Positions 17,138 to 24,572 of a stretch of 64,000 nucleotides of DNA are shown here, one piece after another. Source of the stretch: JAHDHW01 sp965220465 (GTDB lineage: Bacteria > Bacteroidota > Bacteroidia > Chitinophagales > Saprospiraceae); NCBI GenBank assembly GCA_965220465.1, contig CBDCPZ010000021.1:1-64000 (forward strand), in the 5' to 3' direction. The position numbers and the translations under genes are program-made. How positions within the stretch are numbered: position 1 is the stretch's first letter; each line of letters starts with the position of its first letter. The notes beneath the pieces were generated by a model. The model was not told where the DNA came from and searched no databases. It worked only from the letters and a program-made list of their open reading frames with translations.

Positions 17138-17821
17138 ATGGATCGAGACAATCAAAACTGGTATATCATTGCCGCATTAGCAGTTGCGTTTCTGCTGATC
17201 GCTTTATTATTCCGACGCCTTTTATATATTTTATTAATATTGGGCGGTTTTATGATCGTAATAGGTCTTGCTTTTTTTCTGCTAAAGTTTTTATGGAATT
17301 TTGGTAAAAAAGAGGACATCGATTATAGCGTTGAGGCCAGTCTGGACAGGCAATTTGCGCAAAGCAAAGAGCAAATCAATAAAAACAAAAATGATTTAAA
17401 AGAGATTCAAAAAGCGATTGATGACCTCGAATCCAGTTTGGACAACAAATTGGAATTGCTTGAAAAAAACAGGGAAAAAAGCAAAAGAATCCTTGCCGGT
17501 TTTTATAAAGAGTTGGAATTGCGTAAAGCAAAAATCGAGTTTTACCAAATTTGCCAAACCAAATTAGAAACCCTTAATTACAACCATAACATTTCATTGG
17601 AATTGGCTTCAAAGCAGAAAAAACTGAGTGAACTCCAGGAAGATCATTTTGATGATATTGCAAATATGGAAACGTTTAAAACTGACCTGGAATACAACAA
17701 ACATTTCATGGAAACTATTGAAACGCTTTCACTCCGAATGCTCCAAAGCAATTCGCTCGATTCTGCCCAACAACTTCAACTGGAATTAAAAGAAATAACC
17801 AAAGAGATAAAACGATTATAA
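17138..17821 (+). CDS. Membrane protein with cytoplasmic coiled coil, function unknown
   Basis: A 227-residue protein with no recognised family. Two hydrophobic helices are close together (about 10-30 and 31-54), separated by FRR, followed by a long charged region with heptad-like spacing (about 70-225: QSKEQINKNKNDLKEIQKAI and similar). This resembles a membrane-tethered coiled-coil scaffold. Its stop codon directly abuts the ATG of the downstream lipoprotein phosphoesterase gene, so the two form an operon and may work together. Nothing in the sequence tells what they do. Confidence 0.6.
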   Translation: MDRDNQNWYIIAALAVAFLLIALLFRRLLYILLILGGFMIVIGLAFFLLKFLWNFGKKEDIDYSVEASLDRQFAQSKEQINKNKNDLKEIQKAIDDLESSLDNKLELLEKNREKSKRILAGFYKELELRKAKIEFYQICQTKLETLNYNHNISLELASKQKKLSELQEDHFDDIANMETFKTDLEYNKHFMETIETLSLRMLQSNSLDSAQQLQLELKEITKEIKRL

Positions 17822-18766
17822 ATGATGGTTAAACGTTCGTTCTTTTTAACGCTTTTTTCTTTTTGTCTGTTTTTCGGCTGTACATTCGATCAAAAGTCTC
17901 CGGTTAAAAATTATCTTTTTGTATCCCATACTTACCAATGGGGAGTGACTGACAACAATCGGATTGATTACCGTTTTGAGGGATTTGATTTCAATATTTA
18001 TGACCAGATTTGGCTCGGCGGCGATCTTTGCGCCAGATCATCGGAGAAACGATCAACGATAGAATACCTTGACAGTATCTTTGATTTATCTTCTGACAAA
18101 ACCCTATGGGCTATCGGCAATCATGACATGGTTGAAGGAAATGTGAAATTCATTACTGATAAAACACAACGAAAGACTTTTTATGCTTCCTTTTTTGACG
18201 GAATTGGTACTGTCGTTTTAAATACAACTGAATATTATCACCCTAACTATTCGCCTAAAGACCATGAATGTGCTCTTTTAGATGGGCAAGTCAATCTGCT
18301 TCAAAATATTGCTGATACTATAAAAGAAGCTTCTCACCTTATCATTTTACATCATCATTCTTTGTTGAATAATCAATTGGCAAATGATTCCTTGGATTAC
18401 TCAAAAATCTTCAACTATTATCACCCTGAATATTTGGTCAGCTGCGAGAATCCCGCAACTTTTGAAGAAGTAATTTTTCCAATTTTAAAAAGTATTCAGG
18501 AAAAAGGTGTTCAGGTAATTTTCGTTGGAGGAGATTTGGGGCAACGTGCCAAGGAGTTTGAATTCCGCACAAAAGAAGGAATTTATTTTTTAGGATCAGG
18601 AATCAACAATTCTGCGATTCCTTTTGGTTTACCAGAATATGTGACCAATACAGATCCTGATAAGTTGCTGATTTTTAAGCATAATCCTTTAAAAGAAACG
18701 TTGAGTTGGGAGTTTGTAGAATTAGAAAAACTGGTGGAAGCCAATAAAAAAAGCAGCATCGAATAA
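17822..18766 (+). CDS. Lipoprotein of the calcineurin-like metallophosphoesterase family
   Basis: A 314-residue protein. The N-terminus is a lipoprotein signal with a Cys after FCLFFG (residue 20), so it is anchored in an envelope membrane facing the periplasm or surface. Metal-binding motifs of the family are present: WLGGDLCA for the GD..., IGNHDMVEG for GNHD, ILHHHSL for the H(x)H region, and VIFVGGDLGQ near the end in place of the usual GHxH, which is divergent. The initiator can be either of two adjacent ATGs. It probably hydrolyses a phosphate ester; the substrate is unknown. It begins at the very next base after the coiled-coil membrane protein gene. Confidence 0.7.
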   Translation: MMVKRSFFLTLFSFCLFFGCTFDQKSPVKNYLFVSHTYQWGVTDNNRIDYRFEGFDFNIYDQIWLGGDLCARSSEKRSTIEYLDSIFDLSSDKTLWAIGNHDMVEGNVKFITDKTQRKTFYASFFDGIGTVVLNTTEYYHPNYSPKDHECALLDGQVNLLQNIADTIKEASHLIILHHHSLLNNQLANDSLDYSKIFNYYHPEYLVSCENPATFEEVIFPILKSIQEKGVQVIFVGGDLGQRAKEFEFRTKEGIYFLGSGINNSAIPFGLPEYVTNTDPDKLLIFKHNPLKETLSWEFVELEKLVEANKKSSIE

Positions 18767-18787
18767 GATCAACACTGCTTTTTTTGA
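18747..18787 (+). terminator. Intrinsic terminator
   Basis: AAAAAAGCAG and CTGCTTTTTT pair around a 18-nt loop and run into a T tract. The hairpin begins inside the last codons of the phosphoesterase gene. Confidence 0.7.
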
Positions 18788-18804
18788 ATAATTTTTTATC
18801 TCGA

Positions 18805-19365
18805 TTATGGCTTGGCACCAGAAGTTTTATAGTCGCTTAAACTGGTTTTTGTAAAATGTTCTTCTTCAATGTATTTTAATTCTTTCATAAAATCATCTTT
18901 CGCTTTAAACCCTTTGGAAACCATAATTCGTTCTTCTTTTTCAGTTAAAAAAACCAAAGAAGGATAAGACATTTTGCCATCCAAAAGTGAATAAGCTAAT
19001 TCGTGAACTCCTCGTCTGCCACCCTCAACCCACTTAAAAGTGTGATCGTTGTAAACAATGTTTGCTTTTTGCTCAGCATCTAATTTAATCGGATAGAAGT
19101 GTTTGTTTAGATAAGCCGCTACTTCCGCTTCTTCAAAAGTCTGGGCATCCATTCTTTTACACCAACCACACCAGTCGGTATAAATGTCCACAAAAAACTT
19201 TTTCTTTTCTTTTTTGTTAGCCTTGATCGCTTCGTCCCAGGTATACCATTTCACATTTTTTTCTGCAACTATTTCGTTTTCTGCTGTTTTATAACTGTGA
19301 GTAAACGAAGAAAGTGCGATTGCACAAAAAAGGATAAAACTAAGTTGAAATATTCTTTTCATCAT
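18805..19365 (-). CDS. Secreted thioredoxin-like protein (thioredoxin_7/DUF255-like)
   Basis: A 186-residue protein with a signal peptide (about 1-22) and a thioredoxin fold. The redox motif is WCGWC in YTDWCGWCKRMD (about residue 66-77), and the cis-proline loop is SYPSLVFL. Between them, KHFYPIKLDAE matches the DUF255 or thioredoxin_7 group. It is probably periplasmic and either reduces or forms disulfides in exported proteins; the direction cannot be told from sequence. Two adjacent ATG codons could be the start. It is not in an operon: the neighbours on both sides run on the opposite strand. Confidence 0.8.
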   Translation of the reverse strand: MMKRIFQLSFILFCAIALSSFTHSYKTAENEIVAEKNVKWYTWDEAIKANKKEKKKFFVDIYTDWCGWCKRMDAQTFEEAEVAAYLNKHFYPIKLDAEQKANIVYNDHTFKWVEGGRRGVHELAYSLLDGKMSYPSLVFLTEKEERIMVSKGFKAKDDFMKELKYIEEEHFTKTSLSDYKTSGAKP

Positions 19366-19501
19366 TTGTTTATTTTTACTTTAACGTTCATGGGAAACGT
19401 TTTGATTAAATAATAATTTGTTTTCAAAAATATTACTTTTTTGTGAAGTAAACACAACAGCCATTCCAACATGGTAGTTTTTTAACACTAATTAACAAAA
19501 T

Positions 19502-20065
19502 ATGAAGAAAATTGTCGTGGCAGTTGGTGGTTCCAGTGGAGCGATTTATGCAAAAGTTTTATTCGACAAGCTAAAAAATCTGCAAAATCAAATTGAAAAC
19601 GTTGGCATAGTCTTTAGCGACAATGCTCGGTTTAATTGGAAACTGGAATTGGGAAATGATGATTATCTAAATTATCCATTTGACTTTTTTGAAAAAAACG
19701 ATTTCATGGCTCCATTTGCTTCAGGCTCAGCAAAATATGAAACCATGATCGTTTGCCCTTGCTCAATGGGCGTTTTGGGGAGAATTGCCAACGGTATTTC
19801 AAATGACCTGACGACACGTGCTGCAGATGTGATCCTGAAAGAAAGGAGAAAACTTATTCTTGTTCCACGAGACACGCCTTATAGCCTCATCCATATCAAC
19901 AACATGAAGACAATCACTGAAGCAGGTGGTATAATTTGCCCTGCAAGCCCTTCTTTTTACAGTAATCCTAAAGATTTTGAAGCATTGGCAGCAACAGTAA
20001 TTGACCGTGTGCTTGATTTGGCAGGATTTGATTTGAAAAGTTTTCGTTGGGGAGAAGGGAATTAG
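19502..20065 (+). CDS. ubiX: Flavin prenyltransferase UbiX
   Basis: Joins dimethylallyl phosphate to FMN, making the prenylated flavin cofactor of UbiD-type decarboxylases. The 187-residue length is standard. Motifs are VAVGGSSGAIYAKVLFDKL at the N-terminus (FMN phosphate loop), SGSAKYETMIVCPCSMG (family consensus S.....mvi.PCSm), ISNDLTTRAADVILKERRKLILVPRDTP, and the ending PASPSFY. No ubiD gene is in the window, so its client decarboxylase must be elsewhere. It is monocistronic as far as seen. Confidence 0.93.
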   Translation: MKKIVVAVGGSSGAIYAKVLFDKLKNLQNQIENVGIVFSDNARFNWKLELGNDDYLNYPFDFFEKNDFMAPFASGSAKYETMIVCPCSMGVLGRIANGISNDLTTRAADVILKERRKLILVPRDTPYSLIHINNMKTITEAGGIICPASPSFYSNPKDFEALAATVIDRVLDLAGFDLKSFRWGEGN

Positions 20066-20197
20066 TTGGTTAGTTTGTGGTTCGAAGTTCGTGGTTAATT
20101 AGCCTCGCCCCTTGTTTGTGGTTCGTGGTTAATTAGCCTCACTCCTGACGCCTCGCTCCTTGTTTGTGGTTTGTGGTTTTCCATCTTAATTTCTTTG
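20066..20197. repeat. Intergenic direct repeats between convergent ubiX and folC
   Basis: A 20-bp unit GTTCGTGGTTAATTAGCCTC occurs at 20087-20106 and 20121-20140, and each is flanked by CCTTGTTTGTGG (about 20109, 20157). The phrases TTTGTGG and TTCGTGG recur in a loose pattern. No gene or terminator is seen here. Confidence 0.7.
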
Positions 20198-21496
20198 TCA
20201 AATTACTTCTGCTACTACAAAAGTGCTACCTCCCACGTAGATTAGATCGTTTTCTGTTGCAGCATTTTTTGCAGCTACGAGCGCATTTTGGACGGAAGAA
20301 TATGATTCGCCTTTTAACCCAAATTCGGCAGCTTGTTCTTTTAACATTTCAGCATCCAACCCTCTTGGGATATCTGCTTTCGCAAAATAATAAATTGCTT
20401 CCTGCGGAAACAGCGCAAGTATTTTGTTAAAAGCTTTATCATTCACAACACCCAACACAAAATGAAGCTTTTCTTTTGGAAATTTCCTCAATTCTTTCAT
20501 AGCGATTTTCAAACCGGCTTCGTTATGAGCGCTATCACAAATAATCGTTGGTTGCTCCCCTATCAATTGCCATCTTCCTTTAAAATTGGTCAATTCTTTA
20601 AGGTTGGCAAATCCTTCCCGGATGTGGTTTCTTTCAATTTCAGAAAATTGTTTTAAATCATTAATCACTTCGATTGTTTGAAGTGCGGTTTGAATATTTT
20701 TTTTCTGGAAAATGCCATGCAGATTGACTTTCAGGTTTTCAAAGAAAAATTGATTATTCAATCTTACATTGTAAACATCATGAGACGTAGTTTGGCTAAG
20801 CAACTCAGCTTGATAGTGCCGATCCGCAAAATATATTTTTGACCCTTTTGTGGCTGCAAAATTTTCAAAAATTTCATGACTTTCCATTTGTTCTTCTCCA
20901 ATGACAACTGGAACACCGATTTTTATAATTCCTGCCTTTTCAGTTGCAATGTCTGCGATGGTGTCTCCTAAAAATTGCTGGTGGTCAAAGCTAATATTTG
21001 TAATGATACTTAGCAATGGCGAAATCACATTAGTACTATCCAATCTACCGCCAAGGCCGGTTTCTATAATTGCAATATCAACCTTTTCTTTTGCAAAATA
21101 ATCAAATGCCAACGCCACTGTAATTTCAAAGAACGATGGGTGAATAGCTTCAAAAGCGGTTGAATTATCATTTACAAAATCAATGACAAAAGATTCAGGA
21201 ACCAACTGTCCATTGATCTTGATTCGTTCCCGAAAATCAAGATAATGAGGGGAAGTATAAAGACCGGTTTTCATATCTGCTGACTGAAAAACTGCACTGA
21301 GCAAATGAGCTGTTGAGCCTTTTCCATTTGTGCCGGCAATATGAATTGAAGGGAATTTTGACTGCGGATCATCAAGATGCGCACATAAGGCAAGCGTATT
21401 AGTAAGATTTTTTTTAAAAGCAACAGGCCCAATCCGCTGGAACATTGGGAGTTGTCCAAAAAGGTAATCGAGTGTTTCCTGATATTTTGTGTTCAT
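20198..21496 (-). CDS. folC: Bifunctional folylpolyglutamate/dihydrofolate synthase
   Basis: ATP-dependent ligase that adds glutamate to dihydropteroate and folates. The protein is 432 residues from ATG 21496. The nucleotide loop is IHIAGTNGKGSTAHLLSAVF, followed by the family stretch GLYTSPHYLDFRERIKING (E), IIETGLGGRLDSTN, and SFDHQQFLGDTIADIATEKAG. The C-terminal domain has DSAHNEAGLK. The frame is open 9 codons above the chosen start but through a terminator-like hairpin, so the ATG at 21496 is preferred. It follows the tonB gene on the same strand, separated by that hairpin. Confidence 0.92.
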   Translation of the reverse strand: MNTKYQETLDYLFGQLPMFQRIGPVAFKKNLTNTLALCAHLDDPQSKFPSIHIAGTNGKGSTAHLLSAVFQSADMKTGLYTSPHYLDFRERIKINGQLVPESFVIDFVNDNSTAFEAIHPSFFEITVALAFDYFAKEKVDIAIIETGLGGRLDSTNVISPLLSIITNISFDHQQFLGDTIADIATEKAGIIKIGVPVVIGEEQMESHEIFENFAATKGSKIYFADRHYQAELLSQTTSHDVYNVRLNNQFFFENLKVNLHGIFQKKNIQTALQTIEVINDLKQFSEIERNHIREGFANLKELTNFKGRWQLIGEQPTIICDSAHNEAGLKIAMKELRKFPKEKLHFVLGVVNDKAFNKILALFPQEAIYYFAKADIPRGLDAEMLKEQAAEFGLKGESYSSVQNALVAAKNAATENDLIYVGGSTFVVAEVI

Positions 21497-21504
21497 ATTT
21501 CCAT

Positions 21505-21539
21505 GAAAAAAGGGTGAACGCAAAGTTCACCCTTTTTTT
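21505..21539. terminator. Bidirectional hairpin terminator between tonB and folC
   Basis: AAAAAAGGGTGAAC, 5-nt loop, GTTCACCCTTTTTTT: an 8-bp GC-containing stem with a T tract on both strands. On the minus strand it should end the exbB-exbD-exbD-tonB transcript. The folC ATG is only 8 bp beyond it. Confidence 0.8.
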
Positions 21540-21562
21540 AGTATTATTAATTTAAAGCTTTA

Positions 21563-22501
21563 TTATTTCACACGGAATTTGATTTTTATCGTTCCGCACT
21601 GTTTATCTAAAGGACTTTTATCAAATTTATATTTTTTCGCACCGGCTTTTGCCGTTCTGATCAAATCGCTATCATTTGTTGTTGACCCTAATTGCGTGAA
21701 TTCTGCGCTGACGACATTCCCGTTTCCATTTACACAAACTTTCAGATTAACATCCCCTGTTTTTTGAGAACTATCCTTGATTACAGGTTTAGTTAGTACT
21801 CCTCTGCCTCCGAGATTTCCTCCAATATCGCCTGATCCAGTACTTACACCATCAAGGTTTGAGGCATCAGGATCACCGTCAGGATTGCCTTGATTACCAG
21901 GTTTGCCGTTTTCGCCTTTACCATCTCCGTCCTGACCAAACATTCCTCCGATTTCGCCTTTGAGTTTCTCTGCATCAGCTTTTCTCTTTGCTTCTGCATC
22001 AGCTTTCTTCTTTGCATCAGCCGCTGCTTTTCTTCTCTTCTCTTCAGCTAACTTCTTTTTTGCATCTTCTTGTGCTTTCTTCTTTTGAGCTTCTGCTACC
22101 TCTTTTTTCTTTTGGTCTTCCAATTTCTTTTTCTGTAAAGCCAATTCTTTTGAATGTTGATCTTCCAAAAGCTTCTTATCAGCAGCGGCTTGCTTTTCTG
22201 TTTCCGATACATCAGGCTCTGTCACTTCAGGCTCTTCAACAGGAGGATCTGTATCTACAAGGTCTACTTCTTCCGGTGGCGGTTCTTCCTCTTCTGCTTG
22301 CGCAGGTGGAGCTGAAACTTCATCACCCTGACCAATATTTGGCTCACCAAAACTCACCAAAATACCAGCTTGACCGGGTGGTGGGTTTTCCGGATGCATC
22401 AAATTGAGGAAAAGCAATATTATGAGAAGAGAATGAATAATGATACTGATCGTCATCCCTCTATTTTGGTTTTTTTTCTCTTGGTGCAGTGATAAATCCA
22501 T
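21563..22501 (-). CDS. TonB/TolA-like energy transducer
   Basis: Links inner-membrane proton flow to the outer membrane. The 312 residues comprise one membrane helix near the N-terminus (about 16-37), a Pro/Glu-rich stretch (about 60-100: PPAQAEEEEPPPEEVDLVD), a long Lys/Ala/Glu helix rich in KKK (about 105-185) as in TolA, a glycine/asparagine-rich linker, and a C-terminal TonB-like domain (about 245-312: DVNLKVCVNGNGNVVSAEF ... IKIKFRVK) with two Cys. It is the last gene of the exbB-exbD-exbD-tonB unit. The TolA-like helix makes it unclear whether the partners are TonB-dependent receptors or a Tol-Pal-like system. Confidence 0.8.
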   Translation of the reverse strand: MDLSLHQEKKNQNRGMTISIIIHSLLIILLFLNLMHPENPPPGQAGILVSFGEPNIGQGDEVSAPPAQAEEEEPPPEEVDLVDTDPPVEEPEVTEPDVSETEKQAAADKKLLEDQHSKELALQKKKLEDQKKKEVAEAQKKKAQEDAKKKLAEEKRRKAAADAKKKADAEAKRKADAEKLKGEIGGMFGQDGDGKGENGKPGNQGNPDGDPDASNLDGVSTGSGDIGGNLGGRGVLTKPVIKDSSQKTGDVNLKVCVNGNGNVVSAEFTQLGSTTNDSDLIRTAKAGAKKYKFDKSPLDKQCGTIKIKFRVK

Positions 22502-22654
22502 GATTTATTGGTTTTAATTCGTTACTAAGTGGTTTTTCAAAATACCATTTGAAAAGTGGCGAAAATTGCGCCTGCTTTATAAGGTTAAAACGAAAGAAAA
22601 AGAAATTCGATTCTGTGATTGGCCATATTTGCATTTCTTTAACAAATTAAAGGC

Positions 22655-23053
22655 TCACTCTTCAGTAGCTAAAATTGCATTTATTTTTAGCTGCATGGCA
22701 ATATCCATAACAGTTACAACGTGTTCAACAGGGGTTCTGGGTTCCGGAGAAATGGTTATATCCAGTGGCTTACCGCCAGTATTTCTGGATAATCGAATTA
22801 ATGCTGTTCTTAAATTATTAACAGTAATTTCTCTGCCATCTAATTTATATAAACCACTCCTTTCGATAGAAACATCGGGAGTAGCCGAACTACTTGTCGT
22901 TGGGTTTCCTTTTCCGGGAAGTTTTAAATTCAAAGCATTAGGTGCCACCAAATTTGATGTTAACATGAAAAATATCAACAACAGAAAAATAATGTCTGTC
23001 ATAGACGACATATTAAATTCAGCATTGACTTTATTTCTTTTCTTTATCCCCAT
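22655..23053 (-). CDS. exbD: ExbD/TolR-family biopolymer transport protein (second copy)
   Basis: 132 residues: a charged N-terminus (MGIKKRNKVNAEFNMSSMTD), one membrane helix (IIFLLLIFFMLTSNLV), and a periplasmic ExbD/TolR domain. The Asp in SSMTDIIFLLLIFF is the conserved proton-channel residue. It begins 5 bp after the first exbD gene, with the same N-terminal motif, so the pair arose by duplication. The gap to tonB is 153 bp. Together with ExbB it forms the proton-driven motor for the TonB-like protein. Confidence 0.92.
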   Translation of the reverse strand: MGIKKRNKVNAEFNMSSMTDIIFLLLIFFMLTSNLVAPNALNLKLPGKGNPTTSSSATPDVSIERSGLYKLDGREITVNNLRTALIRLSRNTGGKPLDITISPEPRTPVEHVVTVMDIAMQLKINAILATEE

Positions 23054-23058
23054 ATCAA

Positions 23059-23457
23059 TTAGCTTTTAGGTTGAGTAGCTATAATGGCTTTGGCCTTCAA
23101 ACCAGCAACAATATTCATAACATCCTGCACTTTTTCAAATGGAACTCCTACCTCGGCGACAATTGCAACCGTTGCATGATCGCGATTTTCTGTTTTTCTA
23201 AGTTCTAATTGAAGCGCTTTTTTTAGACTGCCTAATCCAATTTCATTACCATTCAAAGTAAATTTCCCACTTTTTTCAATAGAAACAGTCATAGACATCG
23301 GAGCGACTGTTTTTGAATCAGATTTTGGTAATTCAAAATTATCAACTCTAACAAAATTGGCGGTAAGCATAAAAAAAATCAAAAGCAAAAAGATAATATC
23401 TGTCAGCGATGACATACTAAATTCCGCATTGACTTTACTTCTTTTTTTGAGTCCCAT
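23059..23457 (-). CDS. exbD: ExbD/TolR-family biopolymer transport protein (first copy)
   Basis: 132 residues starting at ATG 23457 (MGLKKRSKVNAEFSMSSLTD). The frame stays open upstream only because it reads through a 7-bp repeat (KLQT-like codons), so the longer start at 23505 is rejected. Asp20 in SSLTDIIFLLLIFF is the conserved channel acid. The periplasmic part differs clearly from that of the second copy, which suggests a heterotypic ExbD pair, common in Bacteroidota. Confidence 0.92.
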   Translation of the reverse strand: MGLKKRSKVNAEFSMSSLTDIIFLLLIFFMLTANFVRVDNFELPKSDSKTVAPMSMTVSIEKSGKFTLNGNEIGLGSLKKALQLELRKTENRDHATVAIVAEVGVPFEKVQDVMNIVAGLKAKAIIATQPKS

Positions 23458-23466
23458 GAAATATTT

Positions 23467-23493
23467 AGTTTGAAGTTTGAAGTTTGAAGTTTG
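23467..23493 (+). repeat. Heptanucleotide repeat (AGTTTGA), about 4 copies
   Basis: Three perfect copies and most of a fourth, in the gap between exbB and the first exbD, ending about 10 bp before the exbD start codon on the minus strand. The same 7-mer is at 48985-49045 and, as its complement, inside the gene at 51073-52188. Confidence 0.9.
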
Positions 23494-23529
23494 CCTACAA
23501 AACAAGCAACTTGTAACTAGAAACTATTT

Positions 23530-24216
23530 TCAGGCAGTTGGCTCTTGTAAAAGGTCCATAAAATCTACCGTGTATCGCTCCATTTTGTAAACTACCTTAT
23601 CTACGTTGGAAACTAATACGTTATAGCCCACAAAAGCAAAAATACCAATTGCCAGCCCAAACGCTGTGGTTAGTAGTGCCTGATAAATTCCCCCCGCAAG
23701 CAAAGCTGGGGTTACATTTTGCGCTGTTGCCATTTCGTAAAAGGCCATGATCATACCCGTAACGGTACCAAAAAAGCCAATCATTGGTGCTGCTCCCGCA
23801 ATACTTGCCAATCTGGATAGGTTTTTCTCTAATTTAAATATTTCCAAATTCCCAACGTTTTCGATCGCTGCGTCGATATCACGTAAAGGTTTTCCAATAC
23901 GTTGAAGGCCTTTCTCCACCATTCTTGCCACCGGTGAGTCAGTGGTTTGACAAAGGGCTTTTGCACCAACGATATTGCCGGCAGCAACATTCGCTCTGAT
24001 ATTATTCATAAAGCTATCATCGATTTGGCCTGCCTTCTTGATCGTCAGCATCCGCTCAATAAAAATATATAAGGCAATTATCGAAAGCACCAGCAAAATG
24101 GCCATAATCAAAATACCTAGCGGGCCGCCTGTACTTATGATATCAAAAAGGCTTTGGCCTCCATCTTCAATTTCAGAATCATTTGATTGGAAAAAAAATA
24201 GGGTATTTAGGAGCAT
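23530..24216 (-). CDS. exbB: ExbB/TolQ/MotA-family proton channel protein
   Basis: Inner-membrane proton channel of the TonB energy system. 228 residues: membrane helices at about 30-52, 135-160 and 175-198. The signature GAAPMIGFFGTVTGMIMAF and later LAGGIYQALLTTAFGLAIGIFAFVGYN are those of ExbB/TolQ. It is the first gene of the unit exbB-exbD-exbD-tonB, all on the minus strand. The 356-bp gap upstream to the divergent fadN gene should hold the operon's promoter. Confidence 0.92.
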   Translation of the reverse strand: MLLNTLFFFQSNDSEIEDGGQSLFDIISTGGPLGILIMAILLVLSIIALYIFIERMLTIKKAGQIDDSFMNNIRANVAAGNIVGAKALCQTTDSPVARMVEKGLQRIGKPLRDIDAAIENVGNLEIFKLEKNLSRLASIAGAAPMIGFFGTVTGMIMAFYEMATAQNVTPALLAGGIYQALLTTAFGLAIGIFAFVGYNVLVSNVDKVVYKMERYTVDFMDLLQEPTA

Positions 24217-24572
24217 GTTTTTAAATTTATTTTTGAGAAGTTTCGTTTGTTTTTATAGAATAATGGATAAAGAACGATTTTGTAAGCCGCAAATTATCAT
24301 TTGGAAAACTAAAATTAAACTTTTTTGTTAAAAATCTATACTGCAATCTAAAAGATTAGTTACCAATGTTGATCTAAATCACAACTCTTTTTTCAATTCT
24401 TAAATTAATGTTCTGTAGCAAATAATCATTTTTGAAACTTTTCATATTTGAAATAGTACAAAACTTCCAGAGGTAGTATTTTTTTGTATTTTTGCCTTCA
24501 TAGCGAATTTTCGCCAAACTTGCTATTTTATTGTTAAATCCTCCATTCTAATCATTTTAAAACTAATAAACC
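24217..24572. other. Divergent intergenic region exbB / fadN
   Basis: 356 bp, AT-rich, without a convincing gene. The fadN side has a TAnnTTTG element at 24487. On the exbB side no perfect element is seen; GATAATTTGCGG on the minus strand near 24280-24300 is close. Confidence 0.5.
24487..24494 (+). promoter_or_regulatory. Candidate -7 element for fadN
   Basis: TATTTTTG matches TAnnTTTG and predicts a leader of about 70 nt. No clear -33 element at the usual distance. Confidence 0.4.

Noticed and set aside
23458..23505. Longer exbD start giving MFCRQTSNFKLQTKYF
   Set aside because: These codons come from the 7-bp repeat; the conserved N-terminus begins at 23457.
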